Positions 28,338-38,090 of a stretch of 64,000 nt of DNA are shown here, in pieces (within the stretch, counting starts at the first letter, position 1; the number at the start of each line of letters is the position of its first letter). The stretch is from Alphaproteobacteria bacterium (lineage in GTDB: Bacteria > Pseudomonadota > Alphaproteobacteria > Rhizobiales > OSC116). The position numbers and the translations under genes are program-made. The stretch covers positions 124,001-188,000 of the forward strand of contig NVQL02000074.1 in the NCBI GenBank assembly GCA_002400495.2. Reading direction: 5' to 3'. The notes beneath the pieces were generated by a model. That model searched no databases. It was not told where the DNA came from and was given only the letters and a program-made list of their open reading frames with translations.

Positions 28338-29065
28338 CCCAGCCCATTCTATCAGTCAACAAACTAACCAAAAATTTCGGCGGCTTAATCGCGGTCAACG
28401 ACATTTCTTTTCAGGTTAAAAAAGGCGAATTAATGGGGCTAATCGGCCCCAATGGCAGCGGCAAAACCACCATGCTAAACTTAATCTCAGGCGCTTTCAA
28501 ACCAAGCACAGGCCAAATCAACCTAGAATCCACCGACATCACAAATCAAGCCGCTCACATGATTGCCAGACACGGCGTTGCCCGCACCTTCCAACTAGTG
28601 CGCATATTGCCCAGCCTCACAGCCCTGCAAAATGTCATAGCAGGCTGCGTTTATGGCCATGTAAAATTATGGGGCGAAGACGCACAACAAAAGGCCGAAG
28701 CTTTACTACACCGCGTCGGACTAGCCGAACATATAAACACCCCAACAGACAGCCTAACCTATATAGATCAAAAACGCCTAGAGCTGGCCCGCGCCCTAGC
28801 CGCCAACCCGCGCCTATTATTGCTAGATGAATGGCTAGCAGGCCTAAATCCATCTGAACTAAACATCGGCATCCAGCTAATCAGCGATTTAAGAGATGAA
28901 GGCACAAGCATCATCATGGTCGAACATGTAATGGATGCCATCCGCCAATTATGCGATCACTGTGTGGTCATGTCGAGCGGCATAAAAATTGCAGATGGCA
29001 GTGTAGACGATGTTTTATCTGACCCAGAGGTCATACGCGCCTATCTAGGAGATGAGCATGCTTAA
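28334..29065 (+). CDS. livG: branched-chain-type ABC ATPase LivG
   Basis: A 243-residue ATPase. Walker A GPNGSGKTT, Walker B LLLLDEWLAGLNP and H-loop EHVMD are present. The ABC signature region reads SLTYIDQKRLELARALA, where the usual LSGGQ-type core is replaced by LTYIDQ, a known LivG-family variation (LSYGxQR/LAHGDQR). AGGAGG precedes an ATG overlapping the livM stop. The 'DEWLAG' in Walker B is slightly unusual for 'DEPxAG' and is typical of some LivG paralogues. Confidence 0.93.
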   Translation: MTQPILSVNKLTKNFGGLIAVNDISFQVKKGELMGLIGPNGSGKTTMLNLISGAFKPSTGQINLESTDITNQAAHMIARHGVARTFQLVRILPSLTALQNVIAGCVYGHVKLWGEDAQQKAEALLHRVGLAEHINTPTDSLTYIDQKRLELARALAANPRLLLLDEWLAGLNPSELNIGIQLISDLRDEGTSIIMVEHVMDAIRQLCDHCVVMSSGIKIADGSVDDVLSDPEVIRAYLGDEHA

Positions 29066-29777
29066 AGTCGATAATTTAAGCGTGGTATATGGCGCACATC
29101 GGGCATTACAAGACATATCATTATACCTAGAAAAAGGCGAAATTGCCGTCATTTTAGGCGCCAATGGCGCAGGCAAAACCACATTGCTAAAAACCATTTC
29201 AGGCCTAGTCCAACCCCAAGCAGGCGCACGCATCTCAGTCAACGACCAAGACATTACAGGCATGCCAGCCCATAAAATTGTCGAGGCGGGCATAGCCCTA
29301 GTACCAGAAGGGCGCGGTATATTCGGCGCATTAAGCGTCGCCGAAAACCTAGAACTTGGCGCATTCGGCAAACAAGCTCATAAAGGCCAAAAACAACGCC
29401 TAAAATTAGTCCACGAAATTTTCCCAAAACTCGCCGAGCGCAGCTCTCAAATTGCATTAACAATGAGCGGCGGCGAGCAACAAATGGTCGCCATTGGCCG
29501 CGCCTTAATGTCAAACCCGCAATTCCTAATGCTCGATGAGCCATCATTAGGCCTATCACCATTATTATCGGCCGATTTATTCAAATCGCTAACCGCCATT
29601 CGCAAAACAGGCGTCGGCATTCTATTGGTCGAGCAAAACGCCAAACAAAGCCTAGCCATTGCCGATCGCGCCTATTTACTAGAAACAGGCAATATCATCG
29701 GCCAAGGCAAAGCTGCCGACCTTGCCAACGACCCAGCCGTGCAAAAGGCCTATCTCGGCGGCGCATCCGCAAAATAG
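29058..29777 (+). CDS. livF: branched-chain-type ABC ATPase LivF
   Basis: A 239-residue ATPase, last of the liv set. Walker A GANGAGKTT, signature MSGGEQQMVAIGRALM, Walker B FLMLDEPSLGLSP and LLVEQNAKQSL are all standard LivF features. Two ATGs lie close together (29052 and 29058); AGGAG at 29047-29051 touches the first and is 6 bases from the second, so the second is preferred. It overlaps livG by 8 bases. Converges on the aldehyde dehydrogenase gene. Confidence 0.93.
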   Translation: MLKVDNLSVVYGAHRALQDISLYLEKGEIAVILGANGAGKTTLLKTISGLVQPQAGARISVNDQDITGMPAHKIVEAGIALVPEGRGIFGALSVAENLELGAFGKQAHKGQKQRLKLVHEIFPKLAERSSQIALTMSGGEQQMVAIGRALMSNPQFLMLDEPSLGLSPLLSADLFKSLTAIRKTGVGILLVEQNAKQSLAIADRAYLLETGNIIGQGKAADLANDPAVQKAYLGGASAK

Positions 29778-29820
29778 GCCTCAACATTTTATTTATCTAA
29801 AACCCTTAACATCTTGTTAT

Positions 29821-31278
29821 CTAGAACATTGGTGGGTAAGGCCGCCCGCCTCTATCCATCGTAATCCATCTGGTTTCGGTAAATGTTTCCATCGACCATC
29901 TACCACCATGCTTACCAGAACCAGAAGCCTTAAAACCACCAAATGGCACATGCGGCTCATCATTAACTGGCGAGCAATTAATATGGCAATTACCCGTATT
30001 AAGCTGATTAACAATTTCCAGCGCCCGCCCCTCATCATGGCTCATCACACCAGCCGTTAGGCCATAATCGGTGTCATTAGCCAACGCAACAGCTTCAGCA
30101 TCATTTGCAACCTTAAACAAAGAACATACAGGGCCAAAAGTCTCTTCAGTATAAAGCAACATATCTGGTGTCACATCAGCAAACACCGTCGGCGAAATAT
30201 ACCGACCATCAATGTCACCACCCAATAGCAATGTAGCGCCTTTGGCTTTGGCGTCTTCAAACTGCGCCCGAATCCGCGCAGCAGCTCTGTCATTAATCAC
30301 AGGCCCAAGCACATTAGATTTATCTTCAGTCGTGCCAGCCTTAAGGTTCTTCACCCGACCTAAAAACTTCTCGGTAAATTCATCATATACACTCTCATGA
30401 ATAATCACCCGCTCAACCGACATGCAAATTTGCCCTTGATGCATAAAAGCCCCAAAACTAGCAGCCTGTGTGGCACGTTCCATATCAGCATCTTCACACA
30501 CAATCATCGAGTTCTTACCACCCAATTCAACGCAACATTTTTTAAGCAACGCACCTGCTTTGCCCGAGATTATACGACCAACAGCAGTCGACCCTGTAAA
30601 TGAAATACCTTTCACCAATGGGTTTTCAACCAGCTCATTGCCAACGCCAGCAACCGAGTCACGGCTACAAGTCACCACATTAAGCACACCCTTAGGTAAA
30701 CCAGCTTCCTCAAATATTTCAGCAAACAAAAGCCCACCAAGATAAGGCGTGTCTTCAGATGGTTTCAGTACAATTGTATTGCCCGCCACCATCGGAAACA
30801 AAAACCCACGTGCCGATAAAATAAGCGGAAAATTCCACGGCGAAATAACCGACACAACACCCACAGGGCGGCGCACAGCCATCGACAATTTACCATAATC
30901 AGATGGCAACACCTCGCCAATTGCGCCATAATTTGCAGCCGCAGCAGCAGGAAATATTTCAGCAGTATAACCAGTTTCAAACATAGCTTTGCCAAACCAC
31001 CCGCCACCTTCAGCAACAATGGCCGCAACAATTTCATCTTTGCGCTTTTCAAAAATTTCGCCAGCTTTAATAAGAATATTAGAACGTTTAGAAAATGGCA
31101 TAGCAGCCCATTCAGGAAAAGCCGCATGCGCAGCTTCAATGGCTTTTCTGGTTTCAGCAACACTTGCATCACCCACATCTGCCCATTTATCACCACTAGA
31201 AGGATTCATATCCTCATAAGTGCTATCAGCGCCTACCCATTCGCCGCCAATGAAAATTTTATTTAAGTCTTTTAACAT
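29821..31278 (-). CDS. NAD(P)-dependent aldehyde dehydrogenase
   Basis: A 485-residue soluble ALDH-superfamily enzyme oxidising an aldehyde to its acid. ISPWNFPLILSARGF (cofactor cleft), GFTGSTAVGRII (glycine-rich turn, about residue 225), ELGGKNSMIV with the general-base Glu (about 255), and HQGQICMSVERV with the catalytic Cys (about 289) are present. EETFGPV near 385 completes the set. It resembles vanillin/benzaldehyde-type dehydrogenases in these segments, but that is weak evidence. It lies downstream of the TAXI-TRAP operon on the same strand after a 170-base gap, so it may be expressed separately. Confidence 0.92.
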   Translation of the reverse strand: MLKDLNKIFIGGEWVGADSTYEDMNPSSGDKWADVGDASVAETRKAIEAAHAAFPEWAAMPFSKRSNILIKAGEIFEKRKDEIVAAIVAEGGGWFGKAMFETGYTAEIFPAAAAANYGAIGEVLPSDYGKLSMAVRRPVGVVSVISPWNFPLILSARGFLFPMVAGNTIVLKPSEDTPYLGGLLFAEIFEEAGLPKGVLNVVTCSRDSVAGVGNELVENPLVKGISFTGSTAVGRIISGKAGALLKKCCVELGGKNSMIVCEDADMERATQAASFGAFMHQGQICMSVERVIIHESVYDEFTEKFLGRVKNLKAGTTEDKSNVLGPVINDRAAARIRAQFEDAKAKGATLLLGGDIDGRYISPTVFADVTPDMLLYTEETFGPVCSLFKVANDAEAVALANDTDYGLTAGVMSHDEGRALEIVNQLNTGNCHINCSPVNDEPHVPFGGFKASGSGKHGGRWSMETFTETRWITMDRGGRPYPPMF

Positions 31279-31448
31279 GTTCCCACTCCCTCAAGTCGCT
31301 GTGTTTTTACGTTTCTAAAATCCGCTCAATTTAAGTCTACCTGAATTAACATCAAAAATGATACTAAATTTTCAAGTAACAACATTCAAATTAAGCATAG
31401 ATTACACAATAATGACTTGAGTGGGAGGGAGGCTCTAAAATTTTATAA

Positions 31449-31871
31449 TTATCTAACAACCATCACAGATTGCTTAGAATGACGAACCACCCGCGCCGCG
31501 TTAGACCCTAAAAGATAGTCTTCAATATCTTCATGGCCTGATGCCATAATGATAAGATCAATATCCAATTTTTTGCCCGCCGCAATGATTTCACGGTAAA
31601 TAGTGCCAGTAGCAACCACCATTTTAATATCAATATCTGCAAAATGCTTGTCGATATATGCGCGCAACGCGTCTTTAGCATGCTTTTTAGTATCTTTTTC
31701 AAAGCCGTCCTTAAAATAGCTTCCAACAATACTCATGCCAAAATCAGGCAACACCGTCATCACATATAATTGCGCATTATACAATTGACTAAGCGCAATC
31801 GCCGTTTCAATCGTTTTGGGGATGTCTCTATTTTCGTCCAAATCTATGGGCAATAAAATATTTTTATACAT
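31449..31871 (-). CDS. universal stress protein family, TRAP-associated
   Basis: A 140-residue UspA-fold protein. The nucleotide-binding end G-H-E-D-I-E-D-Y-L-L-G-S-N-A matches the Gx2Gx9G(S/T) ATP-binding pattern approximately, and the N-terminus NILLPIDLDEN is typical. A strong AGGAGG ribosome site precedes the ATG, 11 bases after the TRAP permease stop. ATP-binding Usp proteins such as TeaD are known to regulate TRAP transport, so a regulatory role for the upstream transporter is likely. Confidence 0.9.
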   Translation of the reverse strand: MYKNILLPIDLDENRDIPKTIETAIALSQLYNAQLYVMTVLPDFGMSIVGSYFKDGFEKDTKKHAKDALRAYIDKHFADIDIKMVVATGTIYREIIAAGKKLDIDLIIMASGHEDIEDYLLGSNAARVVRHSKQSVMVVR

Positions 31872-31882
31872 ATCATATCCTC

Positions 31883-34495
31883 CTATGCGGCTGCTTTGGG
31901 TTTATTGCGACGACGTTGAACCATAACCACCAACGCCAATAACAAGAATGCTGGTAAATAGAATAATTGTTTCGGAAAACGCTCTACAGGCATTTCCACC
32001 TTAATAATTTCCCAATCAAAATCGATTTTCTGTTTTTCGGCATACCCACCAAATGACACGTTATCGACAATCATTTTACCATCATCATTACGCAACTCAA
32101 TGCCCGCAGCATCCAGCAAGCGTGTAGCCCCATCACCCACTGCCCCCAATGGCAGCAGCACAGTTTTGGTAATCTCTTTGTCATTAGAAAAATCAATACC
32201 GCTTATCGTAGCCCTAATGCTCGCATCCGCAGGCAAATCAGTCGCAAGCTGCACGATGCTGGTCGGGTCTTCAAGCTGGAATGGCTCGATAACTTGGTCA
32301 AGCCAATACCCAGGGCGGAATAATGTAAAGGCCACAATTAACAAAATAAAACTTTCCCACAATCTACTTTTCGCCAAAAAGTAACCTTGCGTCCCCGCCG
32401 CAAATAGCAACATAGCTATGGTCGCGGTAATAAATACAAAAATACCTTCCAAAATAGTCACGTCAATTAACAGCAAGTCGGTGTTGAAAATAAACAAGAA
32501 AGGCAAGGCCACAGTGCGCAAGCTATAATAAAAAGCGGTAAAGCCCGTTTTTATCGGGTCCGCCCCCGATATAGCCGCAGCGGCAAAACTCGCCAGCCCC
32601 ACCGGCGGCGTAACATCCGCCATAATGCCAAAATAAAATACAAATAAATGCACCGCAATCAATGGCACAATCAAACCATTTTGCGCACCAATTTCAACAA
32701 TCACACCCGCCATAAGTGATGAAACCACAATATAATTAGCAGTTGTTGGCAGCCCCATACCTAAAATAAGGCTCAATATCGCCACCATCACCAACATAGC
32801 CATAAGATGGCCGCCAGATAGAAATTCGATAAGTTCGCCCATAACGGTATGTGCGCCCGTAAGAGAAATCGTGCCCACAATGATGCCCGCTGTGCCCGTT
32901 GCCACAGCAATGCCGATCATATTACGCGCCCCGCCGATCAACCCATCAATTAAATCTTTAAAACCCGCTTTTAGCTCTTTGCCCAACTCACCCGTTTTGC
33001 GAAAGAACGCCTTAATAGGCTTTTGAGTGACCAAAATCGCAATCATTGCAACAGTTGCCCAATAGGCAGATAAACCGGGTGAGAAACGTTCAATCATCAA
33101 ACACCACACCAAAATCACAATCGGCAATAAGAAATAAAGACCTGTCGTATATACGTCTTTCATTTCTGGCAAACTAACAATCGGCGAATTAGGGTCATCC
33201 ATTTCCAAATCAGGTTTCTTAGATGCCAAGAAAATCAGCCCTAAATATGCCAATATAGAAAGAATGGTCACCGCAGTGAAAGTCCCATCACCAAACACAT
33301 TCTTCGTCCAGCCCAAACCATAATAAATAACCGCACAAAGCACACCAAAACCAGCAAAACCACCCAACATACCCAACAACTTTTGCGCCACAGTTCTAAC
33401 AGGCCCAGGTTTAGGCAAGCCTTCCATGCCCGCTTTCAGGGCTTCTAAATGCACAATATAAAATAATGAGATATACGAGATCACCGCAGGCAACACCGCA
33501 TGGCGCACCACTTCCAGATAAGTAACCCCAACATATTCAACCATCAAAAACGCCGCAGCGCCCATAACAGGCGGCATAATTTGGCCATTGACCGATGAAG
33601 CCACTTCAACCGCACCCGCCCGCGCACCACTAAACCCAACCCGCTTCATAAGCGGAATGGTGAATGTACCAGTTGTTACAGTATTCGCAATCGATGAACC
33701 AGAAATAAGACCCGTCATTGCAGATGAAAGAACAGCAGCTTTAGCAGGCCCCCCACGTAAATGACCAAGCCCAGCAAACGCCACCTGAATAAAATAATTA
33801 CCCGCCCCAGCTTTATCAAGCAACGAGCCAAACAACACAAACAAAAACACCATCGAGGCCGAAACGCCTAAGGCAACACCAAACACACCCTCAGTTTGCA
33901 TCCAAAAATGCCACATGGCTTTACCATAAGATGCCCCGCGCCATTGAATGACATCAGGCACATTATTACTATCACCATAAAATACATAAAGTAAGAATAT
34001 GCTCGCAACAACCACCATAGGCAAGCCAAGCGCTCTATAGGTTGCCACCAACAAAATAATCAAACCAATGGAAGATATAACTAAGTCTAAATCAGTCGGC
34101 AAGCCGGGACGATCGGCAATGCCATTTTTATCAAATATCAAGTAAAGCGCCGCAGCAACACCCAATAAGCCCAAAATATAATCGTAAACTGGGATTTTGG
34201 TGCGCGAGCTGCTTTTAAATAATGGAAATGCACATGCCGCTAAAAAAAATGCAAATGCCAGATGAATGGCACGGGCTTCATCAGAATTAAAAGTAAAATT
34301 CACCCCCGTTAAATTGGTAAGCGTAAACGGAATATTAGAAGCAATATATATTTGAAATATAGACCACATGAGCGCAACACCCGCAATAAGTTTACCTTCA
34401 AACCCCGCAGGACTTCTTGCCCCAGTGTCATTTTCGGCAATTAAATCATCTAGGTCGATTTCTTCTTGAATATGGGAAGTAGATTGCTCAGACAT
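31883..34495 (-). CDS. fused TRAP permease of TAXI type (DctQM fusion)
   Basis: An 870-residue integral membrane protein combining the 4-helix small and 12-helix large TRAP subunits, the normal form in TAXI systems. DctM-like hallmarks include GSLLDKAGAGNYFIQVAFAGLGHLRGGPAK near residue 225 (key part: GHLRGGPAKAAV), GSSIANTVTTGTFTIPLMKRVGF (key part: SIANTVTTGTFTIP) and GLPTTANYIVVSS near 585. A periplasmic or cytosolic tail (from about 740) precedes a final helix and a basic RRRRNKPKAAA-like end. It lies between the receptor and the Usp gene; the receptor-permease gap holds a terminator-like hairpin. Confidence 0.94.
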   Translation of the reverse strand: MSEQSTSHIQEEIDLDDLIAENDTGARSPAGFEGKLIAGVALMWSIFQIYIASNIPFTLTNLTGVNFTFNSDEARAIHLAFAFFLAACAFPLFKSSSRTKIPVYDYILGLLGVAAALYLIFDKNGIADRPGLPTDLDLVISSIGLIILLVATYRALGLPMVVVASIFLLYVFYGDSNNVPDVIQWRGASYGKAMWHFWMQTEGVFGVALGVSASMVFLFVLFGSLLDKAGAGNYFIQVAFAGLGHLRGGPAKAAVLSSAMTGLISGSSIANTVTTGTFTIPLMKRVGFSGARAGAVEVASSVNGQIMPPVMGAAAFLMVEYVGVTYLEVVRHAVLPAVISYISLFYIVHLEALKAGMEGLPKPGPVRTVAQKLLGMLGGFAGFGVLCAVIYYGLGWTKNVFGDGTFTAVTILSILAYLGLIFLASKKPDLEMDDPNSPIVSLPEMKDVYTTGLYFLLPIVILVWCLMIERFSPGLSAYWATVAMIAILVTQKPIKAFFRKTGELGKELKAGFKDLIDGLIGGARNMIGIAVATGTAGIIVGTISLTGAHTVMGELIEFLSGGHLMAMLVMVAILSLILGMGLPTTANYIVVSSLMAGVIVEIGAQNGLIVPLIAVHLFVFYFGIMADVTPPVGLASFAAAAISGADPIKTGFTAFYYSLRTVALPFLFIFNTDLLLIDVTILEGIFVFITATIAMLLFAAGTQGYFLAKSRLWESFILLIVAFTLFRPGYWLDQVIEPFQLEDPTSIVQLATDLPADASIRATISGIDFSNDKEITKTVLLPLGAVGDGATRLLDAAGIELRNDDGKMIVDNVSFGGYAEKQKIDFDWEIIKVEMPVERFPKQLFYLPAFLLLALVVMVQRRRNKPKAAA

Positions 34496-34553
34496 AAAAC
34501 CCTCGTTTTAAATTATATATATGCTTGAATGACTATTTATTTTTACGAATACA

Positions 34554-34585
34554 AAAAAGCCAAGGCGGTTAAACCTTGGCTTTTT
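34554..34585 (-). terminator. intrinsic terminator/attenuator after TAXI binding protein gene
   Basis: AAAAAGCCAAGG (34554-34565) and CCTTGGCTTTTT (34574-34585) form a perfect 12-base inverted repeat with an 8-base loop. On the minus strand the GC stem is followed by TTTTTT. It is positioned between the receptor stop (34597) and the permease start (34495), so partial termination here favours excess receptor. Confidence 0.85.
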
Positions 34586-34596
34586 GAAATGTTGAC

Positions 34597-35571
34597 TTAC
34601 ATTAAGCCAAGTTCTTTATAGGCTTTTACAGCACCATCATGTAAGGGAGCAGAAAGACCATCAGAAATCATCTTTTTAGGGTCCAATGTGCGGAAAGCAG
34701 GATGTAATTTTCTAAAAGTATCTAAGTTTGACAATGTAGCTTTAGCCACAATATAAACCACTTCGTCAGAAACATCTGTAGAGGTTACAAATGTTGCACC
34801 CACACCAAATGTAGTCACATCACCATCTGTACCACGATACATGCCACCAGGAATTGTAGTCACTGAATAATAAGAATTATCAGCAACCAATTTTTCAATT
34901 TCAGGGCCTGTAACACTGATCACTTTAGCATCACACGCTGTTGTAGCTTCTTTAATAGACGCAGCAGGATGACCAATTGTATAGATCATAGCGTCGATTT
35001 TGTTATCACAAAGTGCCGCCGCCATTTCAGAACCTTTAAGCTCAGATGCCAATGAAAAATCACTTTTGGTCATGCCATATGCTTCCATAACCACTTCAGT
35101 TGTGGCGCGTTGGCCAGAACCTGCATTGCCAATGTTAACCCGTTTGCCTTTTAAATCAGCAAAACTGTTAATGCCACTGTCAGCACGTACAACCAATGTA
35201 AATGGCTCCGTATGCACTGAGAATACCGAACGCAAACCTTCAAATGCGCCCGCATCCGCAAATTTAGATGTGCCGTGATATGCATGATACTGCCAGTCAG
35301 ATTGAGCCACACCAAATTCTAACTCACCTGCACGCAATGTGTTGATATTATAAACAGAACCACCTGTAGATTCAGCAGAGCAGCGAATGCCATGATCTTT
35401 GCGCTCTTTATTCACCAAACGGCAAATCGCACCACCTGTCGGGTAATAAACCCCCGTTACGCCACCAGTACCAATGCTCACAAATTGCTTTTCAGCAGCA
35501 AAAGCCATTGATGATAATGAGAGTGTTGCCACTGTCGCAGCGCTTACAAATTTACTTAAATACTTAGTCAT
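34597..35571 (-). CDS. TAXI-family TRAP solute-binding protein
   Basis: A 324-residue periplasmic receptor of the TAXI (TRAP-associated extracytoplasmic immunogenic) family. A Sec signal MTKYLSKFVSAATVATLSLS ends near MAFA. FVSIGTGGVTGVYYPTGGAICRLVN and LKGKRVNIGNAGSGQRATTEVVM are family hallmarks (key parts: IGTGGVTGVYYP, VNIGNAGSG). ATG at 35571 has GGGAG upstream; an earlier in-frame start at 35601 is rejected because it would extend the signal through the leader hairpin. TAXI receptors mostly bind glutamate, glutamine or other dicarboxylates; the ligand here is unknown. Confidence 0.94.
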   Translation of the reverse strand: MTKYLSKFVSAATVATLSLSSMAFAAEKQFVSIGTGGVTGVYYPTGGAICRLVNKERKDHGIRCSAESTGGSVYNINTLRAGELEFGVAQSDWQYHAYHGTSKFADAGAFEGLRSVFSVHTEPFTLVVRADSGINSFADLKGKRVNIGNAGSGQRATTEVVMEAYGMTKSDFSLASELKGSEMAAALCDNKIDAMIYTIGHPAASIKEATTACDAKVISVTGPEIEKLVADNSYYSVTTIPGGMYRGTDGDVTTFGVGATFVTSTDVSDEVVYIVAKATLSNLDTFRKLHPAFRTLDPKKMISDGLSAPLHDGAVKAYKELGLM

Positions 35572-35896
35572 TATAATTCTCCCTTGAGTTTGACCACTCA
35601 AAGGTTAACTAATTTTTAACGTTTCGTCACTGTGAATTAGACTATGAAGCTCAAAACAACTTAAGAGATACTTATATTTATGAGACAACGAGCCTATTCA
35701 AAGCCTTGTTATATTAGGTTTTAAACTTCATATCACACAAAAAAGAAACATTGAATTTCATGCCATGTCTATGGGATAAGTCAAAGAATTTCCTCAATTG
35801 TGCGTAATTTAAACAAATTAAATCAACTCTCCTAGTTAAAACCGTGTATAAATTTAAGATATAGTTCATTAAAAAAATCCCAACCCATCCCAATAT
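35572..35896. other. intergenic region between TAXI receptor and IclR genes
   Basis: 325 AT-rich bases without a credible gene. It should hold the promoter of the TAXI operon, but no -35/-10 pair was convincing. The last 33 bases before the receptor gene carry a leader hairpin. Confidence 0.6.
35579..35604 (-). promoter_or_regulatory. leader hairpin overlapping the TAXI receptor ribosome site
   Basis: On the minus strand CCTTTGAGT (35604-35596) pairs with ACTCAAGGG (35589-35581) over nine positions with one G-U pair and a 6-base loop. The final GGG of the second arm is part of the GGGAG ribosome site (35583-35579), 7 bases before the ATG, so folding would hide it. Confidence 0.45.
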
Positions 35897-36676
35897 TCAA
35901 CTCAATTCCGAGGTGATATTTCGGCCACATTTCTGCAATTCAGGCAATATTTCCTCAATCAGGCTATGTTCGGAAACACGAGAAATAAGAGTACCAACCG
36001 TAAGCGCGCCCATAATATTATTTTCTTGATCAAATAACGGGATGGCAATAGATCTTAAACCAATCTCCAATTCTTGATTCAAAATTACATAACCCAAATA
36101 TTTAATCTCTCGCAAAGCCCGCCTTAATTGGTGTTTGCTTTGCACAGTAAATTCAGTATATTTCCGAAAATCAGCATATTGTAGGTAGTTTTCAATCACC
36201 CCATCAGTCGAATGAGCCAATATTGCCCGCCCTGTTGATGTTATATGCGCAGGAAACCGACTGCCAACATTTGGCGTCACACTCATAATGCGGTGAGGCG
36301 TTCCAATGCGCACCACATATTCAATTTCATAGCCATCTAATATGGCAGCACTACAAGATTCATCAATATTCTTCACCAAAATTTGTAAATGAGTCTTCGC
36401 AATATCCCATATGTTTATATTACGCACAAAACCGCCACTTAATTCCAAAACTTTAGGGGTTAGCGAAAAGTGTTTATTATCTTGTTTTGCATAGCCCAAT
36501 TGCTCCAACGTTAACAAAAATCGCCGCGCCGCAGCGCGCGTAATATCAACCTTTTTAGCCACTTGGGTCAGTGTCATTTTCTGGTCTTGTCCCTCAAAAC
36601 AATTAATCACCACAAGTCCCTTGGCAAAAGATTTCACAAAAAAATTGCTACCCAATTTTTCATTTTGAATTGACAT
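35897..36676 (-). CDS. IclR-family transcriptional regulator
   Basis: A 259-residue regulator with N-terminal winged helix (TLTQVAKKVDITRAAARRFLLTLEQLGY, about residues 34-60) and C-terminal IclR effector domain: RIGTPHRIMSVTPNVGSRFPAHITSTGRAIL (key part: SRFPAHITSTGRAIL) and SIAIPLFDQENNIMGALTV. This pattern resembles the PcaR/PobR branch, which responds to aromatic acids, but that is only suggestive. ATG at 36676 has GGGGAG upstream; an ATG five codons earlier does not. Divergent from the class III aminotransferase gene and upstream of the TAXI operon on the same strand, so it may control either. Confidence 0.92.
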   Translation of the reverse strand: MSIQNEKLGSNFFVKSFAKGLVVINCFEGQDQKMTLTQVAKKVDITRAAARRFLLTLEQLGYAKQDNKHFSLTPKVLELSGGFVRNINIWDIAKTHLQILVKNIDESCSAAILDGYEIEYVVRIGTPHRIMSVTPNVGSRFPAHITSTGRAILAHSTDGVIENYLQYADFRKYTEFTVQSKHQLRRALREIKYLGYVILNQELEIGLRSIAIPLFDQENNIMGALTVGTLISRVSEHSLIEEILPELQKCGRNITSELS

Positions 36677-36697
36677 AAAATTTCTCCCCACCTATCA

Positions 36698-36725
36698 TGT
36701 TCGCAATGGTAACACTTGTTCACAA
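36698..36725. promoter_or_regulatory. direct repeat in IclR/aminotransferase intergenic region
   Basis: TGTTCGCAA (36698-36706) and TGTTCACAA (36717-36725) are direct repeats 19 bases apart in the 100-base divergent gap. They are candidates for IclR binding. Confidence 0.25.
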
Positions 36726-36776
36726 TCCGCACAACTGCTATTTCCCAATTTGCTATATCCCGATTAAGGAGACAAC

Positions 36777-38090
36777 GTGACTGATAATTCAAAAAGCGCC
36801 GCTTTATTCGAGAGAGCTATCAAAGTCTTACCTGGCGGTATCAGTCGCAATGCAATTTTCAGAAAACCCTACCCATTTTATGCAGCCTTCGGCAATGGCT
36901 GCCATGTCACCGATATCGAAGGTGTCACGCGTATTGATTTCGCCAACAATATGGCCTCACTCATTCATGGCCATAACCGCCCAGAACTAAACGAAGCCAT
37001 CAAACAGCAGCTCAGCAAAGGCGTTGCCTTCACCATGGGCACAGAGGCCGAGGTCAATTATGCCGAATATATGGTCGAACGCCACAATAGCTTCGAGAAA
37101 ATCCGCTTCGTTAATTCAGGAACCGAAGCCGTTATGGCCGCCATCCGCGCCAGCCGCGCCTATACGGGACGCGTAAAAATTGCCAAAGCCGAAGGCGCTT
37201 ACCACGGCGCCTATGATTATGCCGAAGTGAGCGAAAATTCCAAGCCAGATAATTGGGGCGAGTTAGATGCTCCCAACAACAACCCTGTAGTCTTCAACAC
37301 CCCCAAAAGCGCATTAGATGAAGTGGTCATCATTCCGTTCAACGATGTCGAACGTTCCCTTAAAATCCTAGATCAAAATGCCGCCGACCTCGCCTGCTTA
37401 ATCATCGATGTCATCCCTCACCGCATAGGTTTCATTCCCGCAACCAAACAATATGTCGAAAAGCTCGGAGCTTGGGCAAAAAAGAATAAAACACTTTTAG
37501 TTTTTGATGAAGTCATCACATTACGCTCAGATATGGGCGGCGCTCAAACTTGGTTCGATGTAAAGCCAAATCTAACGGCAATGGGCAAAATGATTGGCGG
37601 CGGCTTTCCCGTTGGCGCCCTCGCTGGCAGCAACGAAGTGATGCAAGTGCTTAACCCATTGGCCGAAAATAAATTATTCCCACATTCAGGCACATTTAGC
37701 GCCAACCCGATGGTTATGGTTGCAGGCCTCAAAGCCATGCAATTATTCGAAGGCCAAGAAGTCTCACGCCTAAATGTCCTCACAACCAATATAAAAAAAC
37801 AAATTTCCGAAGCCATCGCAATTGCCGATGTCCCGGTCAGCGTCACAGGTGCAGGTTCAGTCGCCAAAATTCATATGATGGCCGAAACACCAACCACATA
37901 TCGCAATCATTTCAAAACCGAAAAGATGAAAAGCTTAGAAAATAAACTCATCGAATATATGGCCGAAAATGGTGTGCTAATGGTCGGCACATGTTCATTG
38001 GTTCTCTCAACAGCCATGAAAAACGCCGAAATCGACCAATTTAGCGAGGTGTTCTTGGCAGGTTTACGCCAAATGAAAAGCGATTTCTAA
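36777..38090 (+). CDS. class III aminotransferase, glutamate-1-semialdehyde aminomutase-like
   Basis: A 437-residue PLP enzyme resembling Hem[37 protein letters not shown] (key part: [12 protein letters not shown]), [11 protein letters not shown] and the cofactor Lys in [14 protein letters not shown] (about residue 262) are all present. Start is GTG at 36777, with AAGGAG upstream. IclR control, lack of heme genes nearby, and HemL-divergent segments suggest a catabolic omega-aminotransferase or aminomutase rather than tetrapyrrole synthesis. It converges with tdh, overlapping by 4 bases. Confidence 0.87.
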   Translation: MTDNSKSAALFERAIKVLPGGISRNAIFRKPYPFYAAFGNGCHVTDIEGVTRIDFANNMASLIHGHNRPELNEAIKQQLSKGVAFTMGTEAEVNYAEYMVERHNSFEKIRFVNSGTEAVMAAIRASRAYTGRVKIAKAEGAYHGAYDYAEVSENSKPDNWGELDAPNNNPVVFNTPKSALDEVVIIPFNDVERSLKILDQNAADLACLIIDVIPHRIGFIPATKQYVEKLGAWAKKNKTLLVFDEVITLRSDMGGAQTWFDVKPNLTAMGKMIGGGFPVGALAGSNEVMQVLNPLAENKLFPHSGTFSANPMVMVAGLKAMQLFEGQEVSRLNVLTTNIKKQISEAIAIADVPVSVTGAGSVAKIHMMAETPTTYRNHFKTEKMKSLENKLIEYMAENGVLMVGTCSLVLSTAMKNAEIDQFSEVFLAGLRQMKSDF

